Shown: piece by piece, positions 9,187-18,503 of the stretch
How the letters are laid out: every line of letters starts with the position of its first letter
How positions within the stretch are numbered: the stretch's first letter is position 1
Source of the DNA: Anaerotignum sp.
GTDB lineage: Bacteria > Bacillota > Clostridia > Lachnospirales > Anaerotignaceae
Direction: 5' to 3'
Assembly: GCA_020024265.1 (NCBI GenBank)
Contig: JAHHTW010000001.1
Location: 62,001 to 126,000, forward strand
DNA: 64,000 nt
Position numbers and translations under genes: made by a program
Notes under the pieces: generated by a model
Seen by the model: the letters and a program-made list of their open reading frames with translations, nothing else
What the model was told of the DNA's origin: nothing
Database searches by the model: none

Positions 9187-10122
9187 TTAAATCATCAAAC
9201 ATGCCGCACCATAAATTCCTGCATCATTTCCCAGCTCTGCCAGCCGGAAGCAAGTATTTTTTTGTGTATGAAATGCATACATACGATAGTACTTTTGTAT
9301 TGGCTCCAATAAAAACAGACCTGCTTTGGATACCCCGCCGCCAATGATCATCAATGCCACGTCGGTCAATGCACAGCAATTTGCCAATGCTCTACCAAGT
9401 GTTTTTGCCATATGATCCAGCACATCCAGCGCAAGTGCATCGCCGTTTTTGGCTGCATCTATGACATCCTTTGTACTCAGGTTTTCATACCCTTGCAGTA
9501 TGGAGTGTTCTTTTCCTTCTTCCAATCGTTTTTTTGTAATCCGCAAAATCGCAGTTGCAGAGGTATACTGCTCCAAGCAACCATAATTTCCACAGCTACA
9601 GGCAACCGTTTCATGTGGATTGACACAAATATGTCCAATCTCTGCGCCGCTGCCATGTACACCTGTCACAATATGACCATCCAAAATCAGTCCGCCGCCA
9701 ATTCCTGTACCTATGGTGACAAGCAAAACATCCGAAAAACCTCTGCCACTGCCCTTCCATACTTCGCCCAATGCAGCCACATTCGCATCATTCGCTGCCT
9801 TTACCGGAAAACCAATCAGCTTTGTCAGTTCCTCCGGCACACATTTTCTGCCCCAGCCCAGATTGACACAATGGTCTACCGTACCATCTTCCAAAACAGG
9901 TCCGGGTACACCGATACCTGCACCCTTGATTTCAGATGGTTGGATGTTTCTTTCTTTTTGCTTTGCCTTAAGGCTCTGTGCAATATCCGGCAAGATCCAT
10001 CTGCCGTCCTCTGCGGTATTTGTTGGAATTTCCCATTTCTCAAGCAATGTACCATCTACCGCAAACAGCCCTGCCTTAATTGTAGTGCCTCCAACATCTA
10101 TGCCAAATACATATTCTATCAT
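9187..10122 (-). CDS. ROK-family glucokinase
   Basis: Sugar kinase of 311 residues that probably phosphorylates glucose at C6. N-terminal DVGGTTIKAGLF is the ATP-binding phosphate loop, GIGVPGPV and AANDANVAALGE carry the catalytic Asp region, and TIGTGIGGGLILDG is a second nucleotide motif. The ROK zinc site CSCGNYGCLEQ is intact. ATG at 10122 has AAGAAGG about 5 bases upstream; an in-frame GTG two codons earlier is less well placed. Its place between galT and galM suggests it handles glucose released from beta-galactosides or other sugars entering the pathway. Confidence 0.93.
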   Translation of the reverse strand: MIEYVFGIDVGGTTIKAGLFAVDGTLLEKWEIPTNTAEDGRWILPDIAQSLKAKQKERNIQPSEIKGAGIGVPGPVLEDGTVDHCVNLGWGRKCVPEELTKLIGFPVKAANDANVAALGEVWKGSGRGFSDVLLVTIGTGIGGGLILDGHIVTGVHGSGAEIGHICVNPHETVACSCGNYGCLEQYTSATAILRITKKRLEEGKEHSILQGYENLSTKDVIDAAKNGDALALDVLDHMAKTLGRALANCCALTDVALMIIGGGVSKAGLFLLEPIQKYYRMYAFHTQKNTCFRLAELGNDAGIYGAACLMI

Positions 10123-10134
10123 CTTCACCTTCTT

Positions 10135-11634
10135 TTATATCGTAGCACCACAATGCGCCAAGAAACGTAAAAATGCTGCCTGTCCTGCTTCCGTTCTCTT
10201 ATAGACACCCGCATCCTCCAATACCTCTGCAAAAACAAGACCGATTTCTTCCTGTATGATGCTATCCAAATTTTCTTCTGTTATTGTATCATATTTTTGT
10301 AAGAATGTCTTTGCCCATTGTGCATGACTTTTGATTTTTTCATCCGCTTCCAAGTCTGCACCTGAGAGAATGGCAGCATGCAAAAGCTGCATTTCTTCTT
10401 TCAGACGTGCTGGAAGCACCGCAAGCCCCATCACTTCAATCAAACCGATATTTTCTTTTTTGATATGATGCAGGTGGCTATGCGGATGATATACCCCCAG
10501 CGGATGCTCTTTTGTGGTAATATTGTTACGCAATACCAAATCCAGCTCGTAATTCCCATTTCGCTTTCTTGCAATGGGTGTAATGGTGTTATGTGCTTCT
10601 CCGTCTGTTTCTGCAAAAACAAATGCTTCCTCATCCGTATATGCCCGCCATTTTTTGAGTATCATATCTGCACAATCAATCAGTCTTGTTTTGTCTGCAT
10701 GGGAAATGCGAATCACAGACATGGGCCATTTGACAATCCCCATCTGAACATCTGCAAATTCCGCACAGACTACCTGTGTTTCGATTTCTGCTTTTTCCAT
10801 GGCAAATGTATAGCGTCCGCCCTGAAAATGGTCATGAGAAAGTATGGATCCGCCCACAATCGGCAAGTCCGCATTGGAGCCGACAAAGTAATGTGGCAGG
10901 AAATCAATAAAATCAAACATCTTTTCAAAGGCATTGCGGTCAATCTTCATTGGCACATGCTGCCCGTTGAATACAATACAGTGTTCATTGTAATATACAT
11001 ATGGAGAATACTGGAAAAACCAGTGATTTCCGGCAATCTCCAGAGGAATGATACGGTGGTTTTGTCTTGCAGGATGGTTGACACGTCCAGCATAGCCTTC
11101 ATTTTCTCTGCAAAGCATACATTTTGGATAGCCGCTTTGCGGCATATTCTTTGCTGCTGCAATGGCTTTTGGATCTTTTTCCGGTTTTGACAGATTGATG
11201 GTAATATCCATTTCTCCGTATTTTGTCATTGTTTTCCATCGCATATCCTTTTGGATACGGTATCTGCGGATATAGTCCGTATCACAGCTGAGTGTATAAT
11301 ACCAATCGGTTGCTTTTTCCGGATTTTTTGCATGCAGCTTTTGGAATGTTGCAATAACCTCTCGGGGAAAGGGTGTCAAAATGCCCATCAATTTTGTATC
11401 GAACAAATCTTGATAGACAATGCTCTCTGGTATGATGCCTTTTCGACACGCCTCCTCCAAAAGCACATGCAATATCTTTTCCAAGTCTGTTTCCACTTCC
11501 TCTGTCGGCTCTGTATACGCATCCATATGCATTTCATCCAAAAGACGATTGATGACAAAGGGAATATCGTCTTTTGTAATCAATCCACAACGCACACCAT
11601 AAAGCGCCAAATCACGAATTGCTTTGTTTACCAT
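10135..11634 (-). CDS. galT: UDP-glucose--hexose-1-phosphate uridylyltransferase (GalT, Firmicutes type)
   Basis: Exchanges UMP between UDP-glucose and galactose-1-phosphate in the Leloir pathway. The 499-residue length marks the Firmicutes GalT2 family rather than the ~350-residue E. coli type. Visible blocks include MLCRENEGYAGRVNHPARQNH, NHWFFQYSPYVYYNEHCIVF and GGSILSHDHFQGGRYTF with the histidine-rich active site, and HPHSHLHHIKKENIGLIEV. ATG at 11632-11634 has AAAGGGG 6 bases upstream and starts 14 bases after galE. No metal-binding Cys of the E. coli type is expected in this family. Confidence 0.95.
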   Translation of the reverse strand: MVNKAIRDLALYGVRCGLITKDDIPFVINRLLDEMHMDAYTEPTEEVETDLEKILHVLLEEACRKGIIPESIVYQDLFDTKLMGILTPFPREVIATFQKLHAKNPEKATDWYYTLSCDTDYIRRYRIQKDMRWKTMTKYGEMDITINLSKPEKDPKAIAAAKNMPQSGYPKCMLCRENEGYAGRVNHPARQNHRIIPLEIAGNHWFFQYSPYVYYNEHCIVFNGQHVPMKIDRNAFEKMFDFIDFLPHYFVGSNADLPIVGGSILSHDHFQGGRYTFAMEKAEIETQVVCAEFADVQMGIVKWPMSVIRISHADKTRLIDCADMILKKWRAYTDEEAFVFAETDGEAHNTITPIARKRNGNYELDLVLRNNITTKEHPLGVYHPHSHLHHIKKENIGLIEVMGLAVLPARLKEEMQLLHAAILSGADLEADEKIKSHAQWAKTFLQKYDTITEENLDSIIQEEIGLVFAEVLEDAGVYKRTEAGQAAFLRFLAHCGATI

Positions 11635-11648
11635 GTCGTTCCCCTTTC

Positions 11649-12632
11649 TCAAAACCCATTTGGATGATTTTTATGCCAATTCCATGCACTGGAAATGATT
11701 TCTTCCAAGCTGTCATGTTGTGGGTTCCAGCCAAGCACACGTTTTGCTTTTTCACTGGAAGCAATCAGCTGTGCCGGATCACCCGCACGGCGTTCCACTT
11801 CCTTGGCTGCAATGGGATGCCCTGTCACCTTTCTTGCTGTTTCGATGACTTCACGCACAGAAAATCCAACGCCATTGCCCAGATTAAAGATATTGCTTTC
11901 ACCACCCTGAAGCAGATAATCAACTGCAAGAATATGTGCCTCTGCAAGATCTGTTACATGGATGTAATCACGGATACAAGTACCATCGAAAGTGGGATAA
12001 TCTGTACCGAATATACTGATAAATTCTCTTTTGCCGTTGGGTACCTGCAAAATCAGAGGAATCAAATGACTTTCCGGATTGTGTGCTTCCCCGATATTTC
12101 CGCTCACATGTGCGCCACATGCATTGAAATAGCGCAAAGAAACATAGCGCAAACCACAAGCCTTTTCTGTCCAATGGAACATTTTTTCCATAGCCAACTT
12201 TGTTTCCCCATAGGGATTGGTTGGCTGTGTACGGTCTGTTTCCAAAATCGGTACACGTTCGGGTTCCCCATACGTTGCGGCTGTGGAGGAAAATACAATT
12301 TTATCCACACCATTTGCAACCATGGTTTCCAGCATAGCCCTTGTTTTGCAAAGATTATTTTCATAATATTTCAATGGCTTTTCTACACTTTCGCCTACCA
12401 GTGAATATGCTGCAAAATGAATCACTGCTTCGATGTTTTCCTTTTGGAATACATTTGTCAAAAATGGCTGATCTGCAATATCTCCTTGATAAAACCTTGC
12501 ATTTGGATGCACAGCTTCTACATGCCCTGTTTCCAAATTATCTACCACAACGACTTCTCTGCCTGCTTCACAAAGCGCATATACGGTATGAGAACCAATA
12601 TAGCCTGCACCGCCCAATACCAAAATTGCCAT
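11649..12632 (-). CDS. galE: UDP-glucose 4-epimerase
   Basis: NAD-dependent short-chain dehydrogenase-like enzyme that interconverts UDP-galactose and UDP-glucose. The 327-residue product begins with the Rossmann motif GGAGYIGSH and has the catalytic Ser/Thr block [11 protein letters not shown] and the YxxxK motif in NPYGETK. The C-terminal substrate region includes [16 protein letters not shown] at 12630-12632 is chosen over the in-frame GTG three codons upstream because GGAG lies 8 bases before the ATG but directly abuts the GTG. It lies 104 bases after galK; that gap holds a long-range inverted repeat. Confidence 0.96.
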   Translation of the reverse strand: MAILVLGGAGYIGSHTVYALCEAGREVVVVDNLETGHVEAVHPNARFYQGDIADQPFLTNVFQKENIEAVIHFAAYSLVGESVEKPLKYYENNLCKTRAMLETMVANGVDKIVFSSTAATYGEPERVPILETDRTQPTNPYGETKLAMEKMFHWTEKACGLRYVSLRYFNACGAHVSGNIGEAHNPESHLIPLILQVPNGKREFISIFGTDYPTFDGTCIRDYIHVTDLAEAHILAVDYLLQGGESNIFNLGNGVGFSVREVIETARKVTGHPIAAKEVERRAGDPAQLIASSEKAKRVLGWNPQHDSLEEIISSAWNWHKNHPNGF

Positions 12633-12657
12633 TGCAATCACTCCTTCTCTTGATATC

Positions 12658-12711
12658 GGTCATGCATAACATACTACATATCATATATATGTCGATCAGT
12701 CCAGCATGACC
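12658..12711. repeat. Inverted repeat between galK and galE
   Basis: GGTCATGC (12658-12665) and GCATGACC (12704-12711) are perfect inverted arms separated by 38 AT-rich bases containing ACATATATATGATATGT-like dyad sequence. It could be a looped operator or an mRNA element that adjusts galE expression. Function is not shown. Confidence 0.4.
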
Positions 12712-12736
12712 ACTTTTTTATCATACAAATTCTCTT

Positions 12737-13996
12737 TTATTGTTTGTACAGCTCTGTACCGCCTGCGGGACGGATGGATAATACATGACAACGACCTGTG
12801 CCAAGCGCATGTTCCACCTGTGCCACAAATTTCCCCAGCATATCCTGTGGTACAAAAGCCTGCACCGTACCAGCAAAGCCACCGCCATGGATACGGTATG
12901 CGCCTTTGCCCTCCAATGCAGCTTCACAAACTGCCAATGCATATGCCACATCCTGATGCGCTACCGCACCGGAAACATATACATTTTGCAGATACATAAA
13001 GGAAGAATATCCGGATTCCTTTACCAAAGAAAGAAACTTTACAAAATCACCGGATTCCAAAGCCTGCGCTTCATCTATGGCTCTTTGATGATCCTTTAAG
13101 AAATGGTATGCTCTCAAGAGCGCACGGTCACCTGTCTTGGCACGCACTGCTGCCATATCACCCAGCAAGTCTGTCAAAGTCACCTCACGCAGCACTTCCT
13201 TGCCAAAATGCTCCGCAACCTTCTTCATTTCCACGGGAATGGCAGAATATTCGTCTGAGAGGTCTGCATGGTCTGCACCACTGTCTATGATGCAAAGGGC
13301 ATAGCCTGCCTTTACAAAATCGAAATCCAGCTTACGCACAACGGGATTTGCGTTGTCTGCAAAGTCAATGGCTACAATACCGCCTACAGAAGATGCGGTT
13401 TGATCCATCAAACCACTCATTTTACCAAAATATACGTTTTCTGCATACTGACCAATCTGCGCAATCTGTACCGGATTCAATTTGCCTTCGCAAAACAGCA
13501 GATTGATGGTAGTTCCTACCAGCACTTCATATGCCGCCGAGGATGAAATACCAGAGCCTTTGAGTACATTGGAAACGGTATACATATCAAAGCCACCCAA
13601 TGCATAGCCCATCTGACTGATTTTGGATGCTACTCCACGAATGAGAGAAGACGTTGTATTTTTTTCTGCTTCCACAACAGCCAATGCATCCAGTGAGATT
13701 TCTTCCATACCATAGCCTTCAGAGAAAATACGGATGATGTTTGTATCATTTTTTGCAGCTGCCCCCACAATATCCAAGTCCACCGCTGCTGCCAATACAC
13801 AGCCATGCTGATGGTCGGTATGGTTGCCGCCGATTTCCGTTCTACCCGGTGCGCTGAAAAAGCGTTCTGCTTTTTTCCCAAATGTATTCAAAAACCCTTT
13901 TTCTGCATCGGATAATCTTCCTAAGTAAAAGTCTTTGTTTTGCTCCAAACGAGGGTATGCTGCCAAAAGACTTTCTGTGTTCCAATTGCTTTCCAT
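12737..13996 (-). CDS. galK: Galactokinase
   Basis: GHMP-family kinase that phosphorylates alpha-D-galactose at C1. The 419-residue product has the galactokinase signature GRTEIGGNHTDHQHG near residue 51, the GHMP ATP loop LKGSGISSSAAYEV near 145, and the C-terminal GGGFAGTVQAF. GRTEIGGNHTDH (rather than GRVNLIGEHTDY) is the variant of the clostridial long-form enzymes. GAGGAGG precedes the ATG by about 7 bases. It is co-directional with a small coiled-coil gene 24 bases upstream and heads the Leloir enzymes. Confidence 0.96.
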   Translation of the reverse strand: MESNWNTESLLAAYPRLEQNKDFYLGRLSDAEKGFLNTFGKKAERFFSAPGRTEIGGNHTDHQHGCVLAAAVDLDIVGAAAKNDTNIIRIFSEGYGMEEISLDALAVVEAEKNTTSSLIRGVASKISQMGYALGGFDMYTVSNVLKGSGISSSAAYEVLVGTTINLLFCEGKLNPVQIAQIGQYAENVYFGKMSGLMDQTASSVGGIVAIDFADNANPVVRKLDFDFVKAGYALCIIDSGADHADLSDEYSAIPVEMKKVAEHFGKEVLREVTLTDLLGDMAAVRAKTGDRALLRAYHFLKDHQRAIDEAQALESGDFVKFLSLVKESGYSSFMYLQNVYVSGAVAHQDVAYALAVCEAALEGKGAYRIHGGGFAGTVQAFVPQDMLGKFVAQVEHALGTGRCHVLSIRPAGGTELYKQ

Positions 13997-14020
13997 TCTT
14001 TTCCTCCTCTATGTCAAAAC

Positions 14021-14266
14021 TTATCTATATATAATCCCAATCACAATGGCAGCCACAAGTGCAAGCGAGATGACTGCAACCACGATATTCATGGTATTGA
14101 GTGATACGTCAATACGCTCATAAAGATTGTATTTCGCTTTTGTGATGCGATCCTCTGCCTTTTTCAGCTTACTTTCCTTTTCCTCCAGTACTTTCTCTCT
14201 TTGCTCCAGCTCCTGCATCCGTTGTTGCAATTCCTCCTGATTGAGCGATTCCTTTGATTCGGACAC
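14021..14266 (-). CDS. Small coiled-coil membrane protein of the gal locus
   Basis: Protein of 81 residues with no family I recognise. The N-terminal half is a charged coiled coil (LNQEELQQRMQELEQREKVL then EEKESKLKKAEDRITK). A single hydrophobic helix follows (MNIVVAVISLALVAAIVIGI), then the C-terminal IYR, so it is probably tail-anchored with the coil in the cytoplasm. GTG at 14264-14266 is chosen because GTAAGGAGG sits 6 bases upstream. An ATG at 14302 in the same frame would add 12 residues and has a weaker site. It lies between mglC and galK, 24 bases from galK, with its own promoter candidate. Confidence 0.7.
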   Translation of the reverse strand: MSESKESLNQEELQQRMQELEQREKVLEEKESKLKKAEDRITKAKYNLYERIDVSLNTMNIVVAVISLALVAAIVIGIIYR

Positions 14267-14358
14267 GCAATCCCTCCTTACCTTACTTTTCCCCTTTTTC
14301 ATGAAGTATTTTTCTTTGGGCGCACTGTCTTTTTTCTGCTTTCTGATACTTTACCACC

Positions 14359-14387
14359 ATTGTACCACACAGCCCAAATTACAACAA
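14359..14387 (-). promoter_or_regulatory. Promoter candidate for the galK operon
   Basis: On the minus strand TTGTTG and TACAAT are separated by 17 bases, with an extended TGG just before the -10. It lies about 95 bases before the small coiled-coil gene and directly after a strong hairpin following mglC. The Leloir genes can therefore be transcribed apart from mglBAC. Confidence 0.55.
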
Positions 14388-14412
14388 TTCCCCCGTAAAC
14401 AAACGGGGGAAT
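14387..14412 (-). terminator. Hairpin after mglC (terminator or processing element)
   Basis: A perfect 10-bp stem ATTCCCCCGT/ACGGGGGAAT with a 6-base loop lies 21 bases after the mglC stop. The following minus-strand sequence is TGTTGTAATT rather than a U tract, so termination may be partial and it may act mainly to protect the mgl mRNA 3' end. Confidence 0.5.
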
Positions 14413-14433
14413 ATACAGGCTTTGACCGAATTA

Positions 14434-15453
14434 TTATTTCTTTGCAATATACTTACGCACGTCGATCGCAACAGCCAAAATGATAATCAGACCTTTGATG
14501 ACATACTGCAAATATGCATTGACACCCAGATAGTACAGGCTATAGTTGATTACCTGCAAAATGATAACACCAATCAGAATACCGGGGATGGTACCAACAC
14601 CACCGGAGAAGGATACCCCACCGATAACACAGCCGGAAATCGCATCCAAGTCATAGTTTGTACCCGTTGCAGTGGTTACACTCTGAATACGTCCTGCTTC
14701 CAAGAATGCGGCAATACCATACAGCACACCGGCAAGCAGATAAATCAACATAATATTTTTTGCTACGTTAACACCGGATACTGCTGCTGCCTCCGGATTT
14801 CCACCAATGGCAAACATATTTTTCCCCAACGTTGTTTTGTTCCAAATAAACCACATGATGACTGCACAAATAATCATAAAATATACCAAATGCGGAATAC
14901 CAAGCAGTCTGCCATTTACCAGCTGGATATATCCGGCATCCAAGCTCGCCAAAGGCTGCGCACCGCCCTTTTGGCTATCAATGTACAAACACAATACACC
15001 ATATGCAATCAGCTGCGTACCAAGCGATATGATGAAGGCATGCATATGCAGCTTTGCCACACCAAAACCATTGAGCAGGCAAAATGCCACACAGACAATG
15101 ATAGAAAGCAACAATGGCACAATCATAGGCAAGGGTTCTGTAATCCCCGGATACATACGAGAGCTATAGGTTACACTTTGGAGCAAGGATGCCGATACTG
15201 CTGCACCACAACCCAAAATACGACCAGCGGAAAGGTCGGTACCTGCAAGTACAATCATACCCGCAACACCAAGCGCCAATATCGCTCTGGTAGATGCCTG
15301 TGCCAATATTGTCAAAAAGTTATTCATAGATAAAAAGCTGCGGTCTGCAACGATTACACCAATGATCATAATAATCAAAATGATATACAGCGCATAGTCC
15401 AAAAGAAGCTCCTTCCAGCTCTTTCCATTTGCCATACGTTCCACTTTTTCCAT
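14434..15453 (-). CDS. mglC: Galactose/methyl-galactoside ABC transporter permease
   Basis: Membrane-spanning component of the Mgl importer, 339 residues with about eight to ten hydrophobic helices and the ribose/galactose permease family motif KTTLGKNMFAIGGNPEAAAVSG in the cytoplasmic coupling loop. LAGTDLSAGRILG and GRIQSVTTATGTNYDLDAIS are other family blocks. GGGGAGG precedes the ATG. It follows mglA by 15 bases and closes the mglBAC unit. Confidence 0.94.
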   Translation of the reverse strand: MEKVERMANGKSWKELLLDYALYIILIIMIIGVIVADRSFLSMNNFLTILAQASTRAILALGVAGMIVLAGTDLSAGRILGCGAAVSASLLQSVTYSSRMYPGITEPLPMIVPLLLSIIVCVAFCLLNGFGVAKLHMHAFIISLGTQLIAYGVLCLYIDSQKGGAQPLASLDAGYIQLVNGRLLGIPHLVYFMIICAVIMWFIWNKTTLGKNMFAIGGNPEAAAVSGVNVAKNIMLIYLLAGVLYGIAAFLEAGRIQSVTTATGTNYDLDAISGCVIGGVSFSGGVGTIPGILIGVIILQVINYSLYYLGVNAYLQYVIKGLIIILAVAIDVRKYIAKK

Positions 15454-15468
15454 TTTCTTACCTCCCCA

Positions 15469-16980
15469 TTATACAAATTTCGCCGCAAGGCGCATGATTT
15501 CTTCCTGTGATGTTTGCTTTGCATCTACAATACCGGCAAGATGCCCATTGCTCATAACCAGAATACGATCACAAATGCCCAAAAGCTCCGGCATTTCCGA
15601 AGAAACCACAATCACACCCTTATCCTCGTGTGCCAAGTCGATAATCAGCTGATAGATTTCATACTTTGCACCAACGTCAATCCCTCTGGTAGGCTCATCC
15701 AACAAAAGCACCTCCGGCTTTGTCAGCAGCCATCTGCCCAATATTACCTTCTGCTGATTCCCACCGGACAGGGAACGGATATGTGTTTTTTGGCTGGGTG
15801 TTTTGACACGCATACTGTCAATCACCCATTTGGTATCATCCTTCATTTTACCATTGGAGAGCCAAAAGCCATTGCTGTAATTTTTGATGTTTGCAATAAC
15901 GGAATTGAATCGTATGCTCATTCCGCCAAAAATACCGGTTGCACGGCGTTCCTCCGTCAACAGCGCAAAGCCGTTTTTGATTGCTGTTTTTGCGTCCTTG
16001 TTGACGACCTGTTTGCCATGCATATACATTTCACCACTTTCGTGGTGTGCGATACCAAAAATGGTTTCCAAAAGTTCTGTTCTTCTACTGCCCACCAGAC
16101 CTGCAACACCAAGGATCTCGCCTTTACGCAGCTGGAAGCTGACATCAATACAGGAGGGCATATATTTACCTGTCAGATTTTTGACATCCAAAAGCACTTC
16201 ACTGGGGTTGTTGTTTTTGGGCGGGAAACGCTCTGTCAAATCACGCCCTACCATCAGTTTGATAATTTTGTCCGTTGTCAAACCCTCTGCTCGTTCTGTT
16301 GCAATCCATTTACCATCACGCATGATGGTAACATCGTCAGAGATACGCAGAATTTCTTCCATTTTATGGCTGATATATACCATTGCCACACCTTTGTCAC
16401 GTAATTTATTGATAATACGGAACAAATGCTCTACTTCTTCCTGTGTCAAAGAGGACGTCGGCTCGTCCAGTACAAGGATCTTTGCATTATATGATACGGC
16501 TTTTGCGATTTCTACCATCTGTCTTTGAGATACGCTTAATTTGCCGATTATAGTCCTAGGGTTGACGGGTATCTCGAGTTCCTCGAATACCTTTTGTGTT
16601 TCTTGATACATTTCTTTATGGCTGATCAAACCATAATGCTTGGGAAAGCGTCCCAGCCAAATATTTTCCATGACACTGCGTTTCAGCACCTGATTCAATT
16701 CCTGATGCACCATTGCTACGCCGTTATCCAGCGCATTTTTGGGTCCAGAGAAGGATGTCTCCTGACCATCAATGACGATACGACCGCCATCTTGTTTGTA
16801 GATACCGAAAAGACATTTCATCAATGTCGATTTACCTGCCCCGTTTTCTCCCATCAGTGCATGAACGGTACCGGGACGCAGTTTGAGCATTGCATGATCG
16901 AGTGCTTTGACTCCCGGAAATTGTTTCTCAATATCTGTCATTTCCAATACATAGTTTTCTTCGCTCACTGCCTTCACCAC
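15469..16980 (-). CDS. mglA: Galactose/methyl-galactoside ABC transporter ATPase (two ABC domains)
   Basis: Tandem ATPase of 503 residues that powers sugar import. Domain 1 has Walker [10 protein letters not shown], signature [14 protein letters not shown] and Walker [14 protein letters not shown]. Domain 2 has a degenerate Walker A at [12 protein letters not shown], signature [15 protein letters not shown] and [15 protein letters not shown]. The degenerate second site is normal for RbsA/MglA proteins. The start is GTG at 16978-16980 with AGGA 6 bases upstream; a GTG four codons later is possible. It lies between mglB and mglC. Confidence 0.94.
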   Translation of the reverse strand: MVKAVSEENYVLEMTDIEKQFPGVKALDHAMLKLRPGTVHALMGENGAGKSTLMKCLFGIYKQDGGRIVIDGQETSFSGPKNALDNGVAMVHQELNQVLKRSVMENIWLGRFPKHYGLISHKEMYQETQKVFEELEIPVNPRTIIGKLSVSQRQMVEIAKAVSYNAKILVLDEPTSSLTQEEVEHLFRIINKLRDKGVAMVYISHKMEEILRISDDVTIMRDGKWIATERAEGLTTDKIIKLMVGRDLTERFPPKNNNPSEVLLDVKNLTGKYMPSCIDVSFQLRKGEILGVAGLVGSRRTELLETIFGIAHHESGEMYMHGKQVVNKDAKTAIKNGFALLTEERRATGIFGGMSIRFNSVIANIKNYSNGFWLSNGKMKDDTKWVIDSMRVKTPSQKTHIRSLSGGNQQKVILGRWLLTKPEVLLLDEPTRGIDVGAKYEIYQLIIDLAHEDKGVIVVSSEMPELLGICDRILVMSNGHLAGIVDAKQTSQEEIMRLAAKFV

Positions 16981-17092
16981 TCTTCCTAATCGTCTATATT
17001 ATATCTTATCTGTCATTTTCTAGGAATACTTTTTCCTTCAAATTCGCAATGAGTTTTCCCAATGACCCAAATGCATTACCTTCTTATAAGAA

Positions 17093-17120
17093 CGCACAGT
17101 GAGGAAACCCCCACTGTGCG
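17093..17120 (-). promoter_or_regulatory. Intercistronic hairpin between mglB and mglA
   Basis: A perfect CGCACAGTG/CACTGTGCG stem with a 10-base loop lies 43 bases after mglB, with no strong U tract behind it. Such a structure commonly makes the binding-protein mRNA more abundant than that of the ATPase and permease. Differential expression is inference. Confidence 0.6.
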
Positions 17121-17162
17121 AACCTCGTTTTACTTAATCAATTATCTTAGCCAAAAAGAGCA

Positions 17163-18212
17163 TTACTGACCTGTGTAAGGAGCGTAAGGAATACGAACTG
17201 CTACGCCTGTGTCATCGTAGGTATATTCTGTACCATCCAAGAATCCAGCACCGCTTGCAGCGTTCATAGCAGCAGCAGCGATTGCTTTACCCATTGCATC
17301 GCCATCCTGCAATACTGTTGCGCTCATCTGACCTTTGCTGATTGCATCTTTTGCAGCATCTGTTGCGTCAACACCGATTACGGGGATGAAGGAAGCGCCT
17401 TCTGCACCTGTGTTGTAGTTGATGTTAGACAGTGCAGCTACACAACCAATTGCCATACCGTCGTTGTTTGCGATAACCATCTCGATTTTGCCCTGGTTTG
17501 CAGCCAGCATTGCTTCCATCGCTTTCTGTGCTGTTTCTGTATCCCAGTTACATACCTGTGTTTCGCCAACCTGTTCCATCTGCAGACCGTTTGCTTCCGC
17601 CTGTTCTACACTGTACTGTGTACGAGCGATTGCTTCCGGATTATCGGGTTCGCCCTGGAACATTACATACTGTACTTTACCGTCTTGGTTGAGGTCATAT
17701 TCCGGATGCGCATCCATCAGATCCTTGATGATGTCGCCCTGCATTTTACCTGCATCAATTGCATTTGTACCGATGAAGCAAGCTTTTTCATAGCTCTTGA
17801 TTACATCTGTATCGGGTTCTCTGTTGAAGAAAATTGTAGGAATGCCTGCTGCGGAAGCTTTTTCTACTACACCACTTGCTGCTTTTGCATCTACCATGTT
17901 GACACACAGTACGTCAACACCCTTGGAAATCATAACATCCAGCTGGTCGTTCTGTGTAGCCTGATCGCCTTTGCCATCCTGCATTTCTACGATTGCTTTG
18001 CCTTCCAGTGCTGTCTGCAAGGAGTTACGTACTGTAGAAATGTATGTGTCGTCGTATTTGTAAATCAATACGCCAACTGTAGGCAGATCGCCATTTGCCT
18101 CTGTAGCTGCCTGATCGCCCTCTGTAGCTGCATCTCCATTGCCACCGCCGCAGGCTGCTAAGCCGAACATCATAACGGACGCCATCAAAAGCGCCAAAAC
18201 TTTCTTTTTCAT
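17163..18212 (-). CDS. mglB: Galactose/glucose-binding lipoprotein MglB
   Basis: Extracytoplasmic receptor of the Mgl importer, 349 residues. A signal peptide with lipobox LAAC puts the lipidated Cys at residue 21. The Peripla_BP_4 fold keeps E. coli GGBP landmarks: YKYDDTYIS (ligand aromatic/Asp), CVNMVD, FFNREP, the EF-hand-like calcium loop DLNQDGKVQYV, GEPDNPEAIART and IANNDGMA. Compared with E. coli from memory, the HPD of the ligand site is NPE here, so sugar preference may differ. TTAAGGAGGG lies 8 bases before the ATG. Confidence 0.95.
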   Translation of the reverse strand: MKKKVLALLMASVMMFGLAACGGGNGDAATEGDQAATEANGDLPTVGVLIYKYDDTYISTVRNSLQTALEGKAIVEMQDGKGDQATQNDQLDVMISKGVDVLCVNMVDAKAASGVVEKASAAGIPTIFFNREPDTDVIKSYEKACFIGTNAIDAGKMQGDIIKDLMDAHPEYDLNQDGKVQYVMFQGEPDNPEAIARTQYSVEQAEANGLQMEQVGETQVCNWDTETAQKAMEAMLAANQGKIEMVIANNDGMAIGCVAALSNINYNTGAEGASFIPVIGVDATDAAKDAISKGQMSATVLQDGDAMGKAIAAAAMNAASGAGFLDGTEYTYDDTGVAVRIPYAPYTGQ

Positions 18213-18284
18213 AATAAAACCCTCCTTAAAAAATTTTGGTCATAGACCATTTTGTGGTACAACATCTTTTCTGTTGTTATTCCT

Positions 18285-18290
18285 ATTATA
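18285..18290 (-). promoter_or_regulatory. Extended -10 promoter for mglB
   Basis: TGTTATAAT (extended -10) lies about 73 bases before the mglB start on the minus strand. Two dyads lie downstream in the leader: ACAACA...TGTTGTT and TGGTC-ATA-GACCA. The -35 region is poor (T-rich), as expected for an activated or extended -10 promoter. Confidence 0.5.
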
Positions 18291-18404
18291 ACAAAATTAC
18301 TCCTATCAAAAAACAAGAATTTTTTTTTATCTGTATAGAATTTATTTGCTTTCTTTTTTTCCTGCGTATATTTTTGCTATATTTTCATCCAAAATACATA
18401 CGCA

Positions 18405-18455
18405 ATACTACATAATATACAAAAATCATGCCAAATATCCGATCATGTCAAATAT
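18405..18455 (-). promoter_or_regulatory. Candidate regulated promoter with 14-bp direct repeats upstream of mglB
   Basis: On the minus strand ATATTTGACATGAT (18442-18455) and ATATTTGGCATGAT (18425-18438) are direct repeats 17 bp apart centre to centre. The second copy overlaps a -35 (TTGGCA, 18429-18434) spaced 18 bases from a -10 (TAGTAT, 18405-18410). Two tandem sites abutting the -35 is the usual arrangement for AraC-type activators, so this is the best candidate site for the YesN-type regulator encoded upstream. Confidence 0.5.
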
Positions 18456-18503
18456 TTTTGTTAGAATAGACAAAATGAAAATCATATCCTCCATTTGCGC
18501 CTT

